IMG/VR virus record: IMGVR_UViG_3300005613_002601
Location: 1 to 48,297 of that record
DNA length: 48,297 nucleotides
Source: a virus
Reading direction: 5' to 3' (one strand)
Translations under genes and position numbers: made by a program
Notes under the pieces: model-generated
Database searches by the model: none
Seen by the model: only the letters and a program-made list of their open reading frames with translations
What the model was told of the DNA's origin: nothing
Shown here: positions 16,165 to 24,397 of the stretch, in pieces
Layout of the letters: each line of letters opens with the position of its first letter
Numbering within the stretch: position 1 is the first letter of the stretch

Positions 16165-16873
16165 ATATTAACTCCTTTATTCTTTTTTGAAAATAATTTT
16201 TCCAATATTTCTTATTTCTATTTACCTTATTATTACAATTATTACATAGAGTAATTAAATTATCTTCTTTGCAATTTTGTTTATCATAATTTATATGATG
16301 AACGTCTAAAGCTTTATTTTTTAATTTTAAATGCTCTTCTTCTATGATTCCGCACTTTTGACATTCGAAATTATCTCGTTTACGAATTTTAAATTTCAAT
16401 TTATTATTAAATTCAAGAGGATATGGAAAATAACTACGCCCATCTATAAAATTATGATTTAATTTTCCTAATTGTTTACAAGAAGAGCATCTTTCGGCAT
16501 CTGGATGAATTTTTTTACCACAATTTATACATATTTTCTTTTTTAGATATTTTCCGTCTTTAAATCTTGGATGATTCTTACCTTTCATATTTAAAGGATT
16601 TCCGAAATTAGGATTATTCTTTCCTCTCATTTTTTCACTATGTTTTTTACTTGAGCATTTCTTGCATCTAGTTCCTTTACAATAAACTTGGTTATTACAT
16701 TCTTTTTCTATACAATATCTTTTTCCAGAATATTTTCCATATTTATAATTAGGATTATTTTTAGGGTCTTTATAACGTTCTTTACATGAACAACTTTTAC
16801 ATAACCCATTACCATATTTAACAGAATTATATGTTACTTTTTTACCACATATTTTACAATAATATTTTTTCAT
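16136..16873 (-). CDS. HNH homing endonuclease with zinc-finger/NUMOD3-like array
   Basis: A 245-residue protein. The N-terminal 150 residues carry repeated CxxC knuckles (CKICGKK, GNGLCKSCSCK, CIEKEC, CKGTRCKKC, CINCGKKIHPDAERCSSC) and GKNNPNF / GKNHPRF segments of the NUMOD3 DNA-binding type. The catalytic region has RDNFECQKCG, then LDVHHINYDKQNCKEDNLITLCNNCNNKVN, a complete HNH site with two CxxC pairs. It lies between two tail genes and overlaps the downstream start by 29 bases, as expected for a free-standing homing endonuclease. It looks intact. Confidence 0.85.
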   Translation of the reverse strand: MKKYYCKICGKKVTYNSVKYGNGLCKSCSCKERYKDPKNNPNYKYGKYSGKRYCIEKECNNQVYCKGTRCKKCSSKKHSEKMRGKNNPNFGNPLNMKGKNHPRFKDGKYLKKKICINCGKKIHPDAERCSSCKQLGKLNHNFIDGRSYFPYPLEFNNKLKFKIRKRDNFECQKCGIIEEEHLKLKNKALDVHHINYDKQNCKEDNLITLCNNCNNKVNRNKKYWKNYFQKRIKELIYGNQYECIN

Positions 16874-16875
16874 AA

Positions 16876-17292
16876 TTAATAACTCAATACTAAAAATTCT
16901 ACTTCAAATTCTTGAGTTCCAACTCGTAAAGACTTCGGAAAACGGATTTCTCCTATTCTTCGTACTGTATATTGCCAATCATTTACGTAAGAAACTCCTT
17001 CTTTATGTTTCATTGTTAAAGTAGCTACATCTGTAGTAACTTTAGTTCGCATTTCGTTTATTTTTGTAGTTAAGTCTTTATATCCATCAGTATCAAATAA
17101 TTTTCCTCGTATACGAATAGTTTGACTCTTTTTTCCTCCTGGCACTGAAATACTGCCATCTCCTCTATTACCCTCAATAATAACAGCTTTCATACCAGGT
17201 TGAGGGTCTGATACATGAAAAACATAAGGAAGGTCGTAAATATAAACTCCGTCATCGAATGTTATTTTAACAGTATAATTTTGATAAGACAT
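16876..17292 (-). CDS. Distal tail/baseplate-type structural protein
   Basis: A 138-residue beta-rich protein: DDGVYIYDLPYVFHVSD, VIIEGNRGDGSISVPGGKKSQTIRIRGKLFDTDGYKDLT, then VEFLVLSY. The segment IEG-RGDGS-PGGKKSQ-I-IRGKLFD is a pattern I associate with phage tail proteins placed after the tape measure, of distal tail (Dit-like) type. It is flanked on both sides by homing endonuclease genes. The role is inferred from position and strand pattern. Confidence 0.6.
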   Translation of the reverse strand: MSYQNYTVKITFDDGVYIYDLPYVFHVSDPQPGMKAVIIEGNRGDGSISVPGGKKSQTIRIRGKLFDTDGYKDLTTKINEMRTKVTTDVATLTMKHKEGVSYVNDWQYTVRRIGEIRFPKSLRVGTQEFEVEFLVLSY

Positions 17293-17293
17293 A

Positions 17294-17890
17294 TTAAATA
17301 ACCTCCATAGTCTTTAATTCTTTTTTAGTTAAAACTAAAATGTTAATATTAGAAAATAACTTTTTAAATTTTTTTAATTTATTTTTAAATAATGGACTAA
17401 AATAACCTTTAATTTCAATATATTTATCTTCTACTGGTAAATAAAAATCAGGGGTGTAAGTAGTATTTTTTAAATCAAATCTTCTTGATTCATATAACCA
17501 TTTAATATTATTTTTATCCAAATATTTAGCAAATTTTATTTCCCAAGATGACCTCATTGTTATATTTTTATATTTTCCAAACTTAGGTTTAGGAATTCTT
17601 CCATAAAAATAATTTTTCTTACCTCTCATTATTTTTGCGTGATATTTATATCTACAAATTTTACATCTTTTTGTTCTAGAATTTATCTTTATATTACAAT
17701 CAATACATCTATAAATAAAAGCTTTACTTCTTTTTCCGTGTTTAAAATTAGGGTTATTTTTACCTAACATTCTTTTACTATGTTTTGGACGAATTTTATT
17801 AATATGAGAACAATGACCACACAATCCACTGCCATATATAAAAGTTACCTTACATATTTTATTAAAACATTTCTTACATTTATAACTCAT
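17294..17890 (-). CDS. Homing endonuclease, PD-(D/E)XK nuclease with zinc-finger/NUMOD3 front
   Basis: A 198-residue protein. Its front has CKKCFNKICK, GSGLCGHC, GKNNPNFKHG and CIDCNIKINSRTKRCKICR, the same zinc-knuckle and NUMOD3-like module as the nearby HNH enzyme. The C-terminal half has MRSSWEIKFAKYLDKNNIKW, then YTPDFYLPVEDKYIEIKGY: a Glu helix, a PD motif and E-x-K, the PD-(D/E)XK nuclease core. It sits between the tape measure and distal tail genes, with short junctions on both sides. Likely a free-standing homing endonuclease. Confidence 0.78.
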   Translation of the reverse strand: MSYKCKKCFNKICKVTFIYGSGLCGHCSHINKIRPKHSKRMLGKNNPNFKHGKRSKAFIYRCIDCNIKINSRTKRCKICRYKYHAKIMRGKKNYFYGRIPKPKFGKYKNITMRSSWEIKFAKYLDKNNIKWLYESRRFDLKNTTYTPDFYLPVEDKYIEIKGYFSPLFKNKLKKFKKLFSNINILVLTKKELKTMEVI

Positions 17891-17900
17891 ACATTTCTCC

Positions 17901-20402
17901 TTATATCAAATTCCTAATACGTTCTATGAATTTACGTTGAAAATCTTCATTACTTAATAAAGCTTCTTTTAAAGTTTCTCCAGCTTTAGTGGCTACTTCA
18001 TCTAAAGCATTTTCTGGCAAATTAATTTCTATATTTTCTATTTGAGTTTTAAGGTCGAAATTTTGAGTATTTTTTACGAAAGGAGCATTTATATCTCTAG
18101 TTCCCATTCTAGCTCCTGCTGTACCAAATATATTTTCCCATTCTTTTCTAAAATTATCTAAAGCTAGTCTAGCTCTACCTTCCCAAGTATCCCAAAATGG
18201 ATTTACTTTAGTAGGATTAAGTAATTCTTCTATTTGTTCTTTAGGAGTATTTGCAACTCCTGGAATAGCCAAAGCAGGTAAATCGAACATATCTCTTATA
18301 ACTTTTCCAACTGCTCTTTGACCTTCTTCTGAAAAATGTTGAAAATATTCGTCTATTATTCTTTGGTCAAACATATCTCTCTCATAAGCCACCGCCAAAG
18401 CTTCTGGAGATAATCTTCTTAATTCCATTAATCTACGCAGTCTAGTTCTTTCATTTTCATCCGATTCTTTATATTTCATCGCCAAATCAGTAGCAATGTC
18501 TAGTTCTTTTTGTTTTTCCTTAATTAATGCTATTTGTTGTTGTCTTCTTAAATCTGATAATTGAAGTAAATATTGAGCATCTCCGATTTGGTCTTTATCC
18601 ACTTTAAGTTGATGAATTTTTATTTCTAATATTTGAGATTCCGAAGCTCCCATTGTTTTTAATAAATCCATCATATTGTTACGTAAATTATCTGTCATTT
18701 CTTTTCTATATTTAGCTTCTGCTTTTATTAAATCCAACCCTAATTTTAATCTTTCTAAACGAGCTTCTTCTTCAGTCATAAATCCTTCTAATATATCTAA
18801 TTGTTGTAGTCGGAATTTAACTATATCTTTTTCATGAACTCCAGATATTTTTAATAATTCAACTTGATTTTTTAATTCTACTTCTCGTTCTTTATAACTG
18901 TCTGTATTCTTTCCTATAGATTTACTCATATCTTTTTCTGTTTTTTCTATTTCTTTTCTTAATTCCGCTTCTTTTTTAGTAGATTTTTCTGTTTCTAACT
19001 GCATCATCATATAATCGTCTAAAGAAGTTAATTTTATATTTATATCGGGAGCTTCAAAAGCGTTTAATGGGTCTATTAATGCTTTTCCTGCCTGAGACGC
19101 CATTTTTTCATACATTACACTTACTTCTCCTAATCTCCATGATAAAAAACCAAATATATCTCCTACTGCTCTAACTTTTTTTCTTATACTTATTAACCAA
19201 TCATTTATATCTTCCAATACATGAGCAAAAGATTGTCCCGAAGTAGCTCCTGTAATAAAGTCATTGCCTAATACTGCAAGTACATTTTTCATTCTTTCAG
19301 CTTGTGCAGTAACAGTTCTCATTCGAATTTTTTGCATTTTATCTGCAAATCCTTCTGCATTATTTCCAGCATTTTTTAAAGAATCATTCCATTCATCAAA
19401 ACTATCAATTAATAATCTAACAGCTACTGCTCCTCTAGTAGCAAATACTTCTTGAATTTGTCTACTTTGTTTTTCTGTAAGTCCGACAGATTTATCTAGA
19501 GTATTATTTATTTGTCTAATTACATTTATAAAACTAATAGGTTTATTAGGGTCAAAAGTTATTCCGAATATTTGAGCTAATTTACTTGAATTTTTACTTA
19601 ATTGTAATATAGTTCTTCCTGTTAAACGACCTGCTCTTCCTGCTCGTAATAATCTAGTATTTAAAAAACCTAATGTAGTAATAACTTCTATAAAACTATC
19701 TCCCAAACCAGATACATAAGGGGCAAATTTTTCATAAGAAGCTGTTAATTCTTGAAGCTGAACGTCTTGCGTAGCGTAGGTATAAGCAAGTCCATCTGCT
19801 ATTTCTTGAAATACTTCAGCATCGCTTGTTCCTTCTTTAAATTGATTTCTCATAGTATTAAAGATACCAGCAACTGCTCTAGCAGTATCTTGAGCATTAT
19901 TCATAGTACCTACCATGAGAGCAACTGTAGGAGTAAAAGCGGATAATGCTTGTTCTGTACTTAAATTAGAAGTTCTTAAAAAGTAAAAAGCTTCTGCTAA
20001 TTCTTTTATACTTTTTCGTGAATTTACTGCGGTATCTAAGATTACAGATTTTATTCTTACCATATCTCTATCAATCTCAGAAGAAGTTCCAGCCATAACT
20101 GTCTGTATTCTTGTCATTCCTTCTTCCAAATCTAAATTAGCTCTAAATACATCTCCTATAGTACGTATTAATCCCATAAAAATAGTTCTAAGTAATAACC
20201 AAGCAGGAATAGTTAATAAAGCTCTTTTTCCTATATCAGTTAAAGCTTGTCCGAAGGTTTTAGTTCCTTTAATTAATTCAGGATGAAGCTTTTTTTGTTT
20301 ATTTAAAGCACTTTGCATCCGAGTTAAACCTGTAATAACAGCTTTATCTCCTTGCAATGTCGCTAAAAATGATAATAAGTATTGTTCTGCATTAACAGCC
20401 AT
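17901..20402 (-). CDS. Tail tape measure protein
   Basis: An 833-residue protein. Residues 61-80 form a hydrophobic segment (ALLTIPAWLLLRTIFMGLIR). The block MTRIQTVMAGTSSEIDRD...LDTAVNSRKSIKELAEAFYFLRTSNLSTEQALSAF...NNAQDTARAVAGIFNTM is typical of phage tape measure proteins (TMP core). Long helical, charged sequence follows (ELRKEIEKTEKDMSKSIGKN). It lies directly after the overlapping chaperone pair, the canonical position. At about 1.5 angstroms per residue it would set a tail near 125 nm, a rule-of-thumb estimate. Helical tape measures of this size fit a siphovirus. Confidence 0.88.
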   Translation of the reverse strand: MAVNAEQYLLSFLATLQGDKAVITGLTRMQSALNKQKKLHPELIKGTKTFGQALTDIGKRALLTIPAWLLLRTIFMGLIRTIGDVFRANLDLEEGMTRIQTVMAGTSSEIDRDMVRIKSVILDTAVNSRKSIKELAEAFYFLRTSNLSTEQALSAFTPTVALMVGTMNNAQDTARAVAGIFNTMRNQFKEGTSDAEVFQEIADGLAYTYATQDVQLQELTASYEKFAPYVSGLGDSFIEVITTLGFLNTRLLRAGRAGRLTGRTILQLSKNSSKLAQIFGITFDPNKPISFINVIRQINNTLDKSVGLTEKQSRQIQEVFATRGAVAVRLLIDSFDEWNDSLKNAGNNAEGFADKMQKIRMRTVTAQAERMKNVLAVLGNDFITGATSGQSFAHVLEDINDWLISIRKKVRAVGDIFGFLSWRLGEVSVMYEKMASQAGKALIDPLNAFEAPDINIKLTSLDDYMMMQLETEKSTKKEAELRKEIEKTEKDMSKSIGKNTDSYKEREVELKNQVELLKISGVHEKDIVKFRLQQLDILEGFMTEEEARLERLKLGLDLIKAEAKYRKEMTDNLRNNMMDLLKTMGASESQILEIKIHQLKVDKDQIGDAQYLLQLSDLRRQQQIALIKEKQKELDIATDLAMKYKESDENERTRLRRLMELRRLSPEALAVAYERDMFDQRIIDEYFQHFSEEGQRAVGKVIRDMFDLPALAIPGVANTPKEQIEELLNPTKVNPFWDTWEGRARLALDNFRKEWENIFGTAGARMGTRDINAPFVKNTQNFDLKTQIENIEINLPENALDEVATKAGETLKEALLSNEDFQRKFIERIRNLI

Positions 20403-20419
20403 TTAATTCACGTTCCTTC

Positions 20420-20791
20420 TTAATGAAATACCATTCCAGGTACGTCTGAGTCATAGTCTATCTCTTTATGTCTTTGTCCTCTTTTTTTTGATTTTTCTTT
20501 TTGTTTTTCTTCTTTTTTCTTATATTTATTTTTCCAAATTAAATATGCTTCTGTAAGAAAATCATCATCAATAACTTCTTCACTTATATAAAGTTCTTCA
20601 TCATGTAAATCTTGATAAAGCATAGAATATAATTCTAAATAATATAAAAAAGTTATTTGAGCTTCTGTAAAATCTAATTCATTTTTAAATAACCGAATAT
20701 AATTTAAATCTTTAGCTCTATGATATAACATTTGATATTTATTAGATTTAGCTAGTCTTTTTAGTATCTTCAGATTCATCATAGTCTCCAT
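20420..20791 (-). CDS. Tail assembly chaperone, second (GT-like) reading frame
   Basis: A 123-residue frame with helical, charged sequence (DFTEAQITFLYYLELYSMLYQDL) and a strongly basic low-complexity tract (KKKEEKQKEKSKKRGQRHK). It overlaps the upstream chaperone by 44 bases in a different frame and is followed by the tape measure, the layout of lambda gpG/gpGT-type chaperones. It could be made by frameshifting from the upstream gene or by initiation at ATG 20782 or 20779, which follow GGAG. The frame is +1 (equivalently -2) relative to its partner. Confidence 0.6.
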   Translation of the reverse strand: METMMNLKILKRLAKSNKYQMLYHRAKDLNYIRLFKNELDFTEAQITFLYYLELYSMLYQDLHDEELYISEEVIDDDFLTEAYLIWKNKYKKKEEKQKEKSKKRGQRHKEIDYDSDVPGMVFH

Positions 20792-21404
20792 ACTCTATAT
20801 AACTCATATACTTATAAGCTTTACCAAGTAACTCTAAATCCTCACATTTTTGAAATTTCTCATACATCTCAAAAGCTTTTGTCCATTTACCTCCATCATT
20901 TTTCTCTAACATTAAATAAGTCATATAACTATTAAAAGATATAGATAACTGGTCTTCTATTGAATCAGATAGTAATTCTGTTTTCTCAGTATGAATTTCT
21001 TGTAATTTTCTTTTCTTTTCTGACCAAGTTTTTTTAACAGTTTCTAAAGATTGCGGATTTTTTGCTACTTTAAGACCTTTAATATATAATTGTTCCATTT
21101 CTTTAACTAAATTTTTTATCTGTTTATCCATTTCTTCAGTATCTATACCTTTTTTCTTATATAATTTGACCCATTGTTTTTTAGGAAGCATAGAATCATC
21201 TTTCATAAATTCTATCTTCTTTTTTCTCTTAAAACTAATAGCCTCTCTACGTTCATCGTTATTGGGCTTTCGAACTCTAAATAACTTACCTTTTACTTCA
21301 AATTCTATTTTATTATCTTTAATTAAACTTTCTACATCATCTTTTTCAAGCATAATATCAATAGCTTTATCTCGTTCTTCTGTAATTTTTTTCTTAGTAT
21401 CCAT
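20748..21404 (-). CDS. Tail assembly chaperone, first (gpG-like) frame
   Basis: A 218-residue charged helical protein (IEFEVKGKLFRVRKPNNDERREAI...KKWSEKKRK-like stretches) immediately before the tape measure pair. KFQKCEDLELLGKAYKYMSYIEYGDYDES forms the C-terminus. The GGTAAGG-type site precedes ATG 21404. No catalytic motif is seen. Its size, helical character, overlapping partner and position support a tail assembly chaperone that binds the tape measure during tail assembly. Confidence 0.6.
   Translation of the reverse strand: MDTKKKITEERDKAIDIMLEKDDVESLIKDNKIEFEVKGKLFRVRKPNNDERREAISFKRKKKIEFMKDDSMLPKKQWVKLYKKKGIDTEEMDKQIKNLVKEMEQLYIKGLKVAKNPQSLETVKKTWSEKKRKLQEIHTEKTELLSDSIEDQLSISFNSYMTYLMLEKNDGGKWTKAFEMYEKFQKCEDLELLGKAYKYMSYIEYGDYDESEDTKKTS
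20757..20762 (-). other. Possible frameshift site (A5G) in the chaperone overlap
   Basis: Read leftward, the first frame ends GAT ACT AAA AAG ACT AGC TAA. The AAA AAG run lets lysyl-tRNA re-pair on AAA after a +1 slip and continue in the downstream frame (AAA AGA CTA). Frameshifting is common in this gene pair across phages, usually -1 but +1 and -2 are known. Here the canonical X XXY YYZ heptamer for -1 is absent and -1 would not reach the second frame. Confidence 0.35.
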
Positions 21405-21427
21405 TCCTTACCTCCTAGAAATAAAAT

Positions 21428-21457
21428 ACCAGAGAATAGATATACTATTTCTCTGGT
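21428..21457 (-). terminator. Hairpin overlapping the end of the 75-residue gene
   Basis: ACCAGAGAA pairs with TTCTCTGGT, extended by TAG/CTA with one bulge. It covers the last codons and stop of the gene ending at 21445 and precedes the chaperone gene. On the minus strand it is followed by ATTTTATTT; on the plus strand by TTATTTTT. It could attenuate transcription between the abundant tail tube and scarce chaperones. Confidence 0.5.
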
Positions 21458-21672
21458 TTATTTTTAGACACAAATTCCATACCACAACTATAGGCTTCTA
21501 TAGTATTTTTAAAATTTCTAAATTCTTCATATATAAGTTCTTTTACTGCGTTCTTAACATCATCTGTATTTTTTAGTATTTCAAAGCGTCTCATACTTTG
21601 ACCTACTAATTTTCTTGAATGTTTATCTACAGCATCTTCTAAATATTGTTTAGAAATCATTATTTTTTCCAT
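21445..21672 (-). CDS. Small unknown protein (75 aa) between tail tube and chaperones
   Basis: A 75-residue protein, MEKIMISKQYLEDAVDKHSRKLVG..., largely helical, with no recognised family. I start it at 21672, where GTGAGGAATTAAGT gives a good ribosome site; the longer frame to 21720 would run through the hairpin at 21695-21722. Position between tail tube and chaperones suggests a tail assembly factor. Confidence 0.55.
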   Translation of the reverse strand: MEKIMISKQYLEDAVDKHSRKLVGQSMRRFEILKNTDDVKNAVKELIYEEFRNFKNTIEAYSCGMEFVSKNKPEK

Positions 21673-21694
21673 ACTTAATTCCTCACTTAGAGTA

Positions 21695-21722
21695 GATTGC
21701 CCCAGGAATCCCCAGGGCAATC
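21695..21722 (-). terminator. Hairpin directly after the tail tube gene
   Basis: A perfect 8-bp stem, GATTGCCC with GGGCAATC, closes a 12-base loop. It lies 12 bases after the tail tube stop and has no T-run on either strand. It looks like a partial terminator or a 3' mRNA stabiliser for the tube transcript. Confidence 0.55.
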
Positions 21723-21733
21723 CCCTATATTAA

Positions 21734-22975
21734 TTAAATACCTATTTTAGAAGTATCTGCACTTATAATAAGCGTATTTCCTTCTAAGGTAGTATCAGCT
21801 CCTAAATACTCATTCACAGAAACTCCTAATCCAACATCTGTAGGAGTTAATCCAGTAGCTTTGAAACCATATTTAAATGTACCTTTATCATTATCACTAT
21901 AAATTTTAATTATCAAAGCAATCTCGTCAGAAAAATCATTTACATCTAATATACCAAAATCTTCGGCTTTATCATTTAGAATCTCTTCTATTGTAAAGTC
22001 TTCAACCATTCTTCCAAGAGTTACTGTAACTGTCTTGTCCGTAATACCTCTTTGCACCACATTTTTATTACCTATTTCTCTTAAATCTTCCCTGTCAAAA
22101 CTAACATCTATAGATACACTCTGTAATCTATAAACATAATCAGTAGAACCTGGTTTACCACTTGCAGGAACATAAAGATAAATAGATACCGAATCTCCAA
22201 GAATAGTAGCAGGGTCGGTATCGTTCTTAGTAAACGTAGTCGCAGGTGCTGTAGCTGAACTATAATAAACTTTTATAACATCGCCTGACTGAATACTATT
22301 AATAGTTAGTATTTCAGTACCGTCATTATAACTATAATCTGTAGACTCTAGTTCTGTAGTCTCTCCGCTTCTAACTCTTACAACTCTTAACATATAAACT
22401 CCACTATTATTAGGGTCTTCAGCAGGAGTTCTAGCACTAAGGTCTATTTCATCATCTGAAGCAGAACCAGCAGTATGTTTGACATAAATATAATATTTAT
22501 TGTCTCCCTGTAATATTTTCGCTCTTTCACCAACTAAATCAAAAGTTCTCTCAATTCTTGCCTGTGGCTCAGAAATATTAAGAGAAAATCCATTAGTTCT
22601 AAGAGATTGATAAAGAGCAGTTCCAACCACTGTCTCATTATCATCTTCTAGATAACCACAAATATCAAAATAACTATTTTTGAAATCATTAAGGTCTATT
22701 TCATCTTGACCTATGTTACCTTTAACAGAAGTATTAGCTAACTTCTGCCAAAATTCTAACGAACCATGCTCTAAAGCAGTTAAACTATAGCTAACCTCTG
22801 GAGAAGTTTTACTATAACCTACAGGCTCGTCTCTACCAACTTCATTAACTTCCTCTCGATTGGTAGTAACGGTAGGGTCAATACTTTGTACCCTATCAAT
22901 TTCTGCATCGTCAACATCTCCCTGAATAGGGAAAATTCTAGGCTTATAGCCTGAACTATGAATTAAATTTGCCAT
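21734..22975 (-). CDS. Major tail tube protein
   Basis: A 413-residue beta-rich protein: SPEVSYSLTALEHGSLEFWQKLAN near the N-terminus, an inserted domain (YYIYVKHTAG...YMLRVVRVRSGETTELES), then RLQSVSIDVSFDREDLREIGNKNVVQRGITDKTVTVTLGRMVEDFTIEEIL. The E-x-N...REIGN..V-RG..D.TVTV block is a typical tail tube strand arrangement. An excellent AGGAGG site precedes ATG 22975. Codon choice is more GC-balanced than in neighbouring genes, which, with the flanking hairpins, suggests high expression. No sheath gene accompanies it, so a non-contractile tail is likely. Its length exceeds common tube proteins, probably because of the inserted domain. Confidence 0.72.
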   Translation of the reverse strand: MANLIHSSGYKPRIFPIQGDVDDAEIDRVQSIDPTVTTNREEVNEVGRDEPVGYSKTSPEVSYSLTALEHGSLEFWQKLANTSVKGNIGQDEIDLNDFKNSYFDICGYLEDDNETVVGTALYQSLRTNGFSLNISEPQARIERTFDLVGERAKILQGDNKYYIYVKHTAGSASDDEIDLSARTPAEDPNNSGVYMLRVVRVRSGETTELESTDYSYNDGTEILTINSIQSGDVIKVYYSSATAPATTFTKNDTDPATILGDSVSIYLYVPASGKPGSTDYVYRLQSVSIDVSFDREDLREIGNKNVVQRGITDKTVTVTLGRMVEDFTIEEILNDKAEDFGILDVNDFSDEIALIIKIYSDNDKGTFKYGFKATGLTPTDVGLGVSVNEYLGADTTLEGNTLIISADTSKIGI

Positions 22976-23010
22976 TCTATTGTCCTCCTATGACATTTAA
23001 ATTAATATAT

Positions 23011-23037
23011 ATTAGATTCTCTCCTATAGAATCTAAT
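23011..23037 (-). terminator. Perfect 10-bp hairpin upstream of the tail tube gene
   Basis: ATTAGATTCT pairs with AGAATCTAAT around a 7-base loop (CTCCTAT). It sits 36 bases before the tube start and after the membrane-protein gene. It lacks a T-run on the minus strand, so it may be a processing or 5' stabilising stem for the tube message rather than a terminator. Confidence 0.5.
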
Positions 23038-23069
23038 AAAATTCTTACTTATCTTTTATAAATAAGTCC

Positions 23070-23357
23070 TTACTTTTTATCTTTTTTTATTAAGTCGTAA
23101 ACAGTTTCTAATTTTATCTGTTTACGTTCAATTCGTTGTACTGTATTAGCAATTCGTCTAAGGTCTTTTCTTAATTCTTTTTTAAATTCCTTATCTTCTT
23201 GCTTAATATTTTTAATATCTGCGTTGATATGAACAATATCATTATTCATTATTTTAAAAGTAGCTAGTTTATTTACAATAAATGATAATATACTAATAAA
23301 AAAGGAACATATTGCTATTACTACCGTCCATAATTTCCAATTAGTAAATAATTCCAT
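23070..23357 (-). CDS. Membrane-anchored coiled-coil protein (95 aa)
   Basis: A 95-residue protein with one strong N-terminal membrane segment (LWTVVIAICSFFISILSFIV) followed by a charged coiled coil (IKNIKQEDKEFKKELRKDLRRIANTVQRIERKQIKLETVYDLI). A single helix plus coiled coil occurs in some holin or haemolysin-XhlA-like and in spanin-like phage proteins, but it also fits a tail factor. Position between tail terminator and tail tube is unusual for a lysis gene. Role undecided. Confidence 0.45.
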   Translation of the reverse strand: MELFTNWKLWTVVIAICSFFISILSFIVNKLATFKIMNNDIVHINADIKNIKQEDKEFKKELRKDLRRIANTVQRIERKQIKLETVYDLIKKDKK

Positions 23358-23854
23358 TATATTTCTACCTTTCCTGTACGAACTGTTAAAGTTATAAGAT
23401 GACGATACCTATCTTTTATATCTAATTCTTCTTTTGGCGTATTAAAATCTATAGGTTCGTCTCCTATATTTAAAATTGTTAATCTTCCATCTGCCACTTT
23501 ACTATCTACTGCTCCATTTACTATTGTATAATTGTAATAAGGAATTCCACCTTTAACTTTTTCAATTATAAAATCTTTAATATCTAATCTTAATCCATCA
23601 TGAGGAGCAAATATATCAATTAATATGGTAGCTTCTCTTCTAGTAGAATATCCTCCTAATTCAACTCTTTCGTGTTCAGTAATACTATTTCGTACAACTA
23701 CACAAGCTTTATTAGTTTTAATATCAAGTTGAAAATTATCTACTTGTTTAAATGTTTTAAATACAGAAATATTACTCCATTCACTTTGTAATTGAGTTTC
23801 TAAAAAGTCTATAATACTTCGTTCAATATTCCTAGAAGTTCTATAAGTCCCCAT
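23357..23854 (-). CDS. Tail terminator / tail completion protein
   Basis: A 165-residue protein. IERSIIDFLETQLQSEW, VVVRNSITEHERVELGGYSTRREATILIDIFAPHDGLRLDIKDFI and RYRHLITLTVRT follow the strand-helix layout of phage tail terminator (gpU-like) proteins: an N-terminal helix, a central ILIDIFA strand and a C-terminal strand. It sits immediately before the tail tube region, the usual place. Overlaps its neighbours by one base at each end. Confidence 0.6.
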   Translation of the reverse strand: MGTYRTSRNIERSIIDFLETQLQSEWSNISVFKTFKQVDNFQLDIKTNKACVVVRNSITEHERVELGGYSTRREATILIDIFAPHDGLRLDIKDFIIEKVKGGIPYYNYTIVNGAVDSKVADGRLTILNIGDEPIDFNTPKEELDIKDRYRHLITLTVRTGKVEI

Positions 23855-24396
23855 TACTTACCCTTCTTTAAATTTAAAAGTAAAGTTCTAAATTGTCTAT
23901 TCATTATTACTTTAGTAGCAGAAATATAATTCATAGGTCTTATCGGATTCTTAGGTCTCATTCCATATCCAGTACCATCATCAAAATTAAATTTTTGGAC
24001 TCCTTCTTGTAACGCAGGATTTGGAGAAGTACCTTCAAATGAACCAGGTACAAAATTTCCTTTATTTGGAACGAAAGGTACATTATTTACCATTTTTCCA
24101 TAATTAACAACATACCAATAAGGAGCAGATTTTTGTAAACTAGGAATATAGCCTATTCCCCAAAAAATTCTTCCCATACCTGCACCTGCTTGAACGTGAA
24201 AATCTATACTATTCGCTAAATTACCAGTGCTTCCTCTACGTTTACGTCTAGCATTTATATAATTTTGTATATAAGCATGAAGATATTTTCCCAAATCAAA
24301 AGCTCTAGCTTGAAATGTAAACCATCTTGTTCTAAGAACTTGGTCTATAATTCTTTTACTATTAAATTTTGGTGTTATAGTTACTCTACTTATCAT
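23854..24396 (-). CDS. Head-tail joining protein, HK97 gp10-like
   Basis: A 180-residue basic protein. The middle has RRKRRGSTGNLANSIDFHVQAGAGMGRIFWGIGYIPSLQKSAPYWYVVNYG: a GxTGNLxxSI element followed by PYWYVVNYGK, the pattern of HK97 gp10-like tail completion proteins. RPMNYISATKVIM at the end fits the terminal helix. It lies between stopper and terminator genes as in HK97-type gene order. Confidence 0.58.
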   Translation of the reverse strand: MISRVTITPKFNSKRIIDQVLRTRWFTFQARAFDLGKYLHAYIQNYINARRKRRGSTGNLANSIDFHVQAGAGMGRIFWGIGYIPSLQKSAPYWYVVNYGKMVNNVPFVPNKGNFVPGSFEGTSPNPALQEGVQKFNFDDGTGYGMRPKNPIRPMNYISATKVIMNRQFRTLLLNLKKGK

Positions 24397-24397
24397 A

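Noticed and set aside
21673-21720. Upstream ATG for the 75-residue gene
   Set aside because: The extension lies in the hairpin after the tail tube gene; the internal ATG at 21672 has the ribosome site.
21734-22975. Contractile sheath identity for the 413-residue tail gene
   Set aside because: Size is at the low end for sheaths, no separate tube gene accompanies it, and the strand pattern fits a tube protein. A non-contractile tail is the simpler reading.
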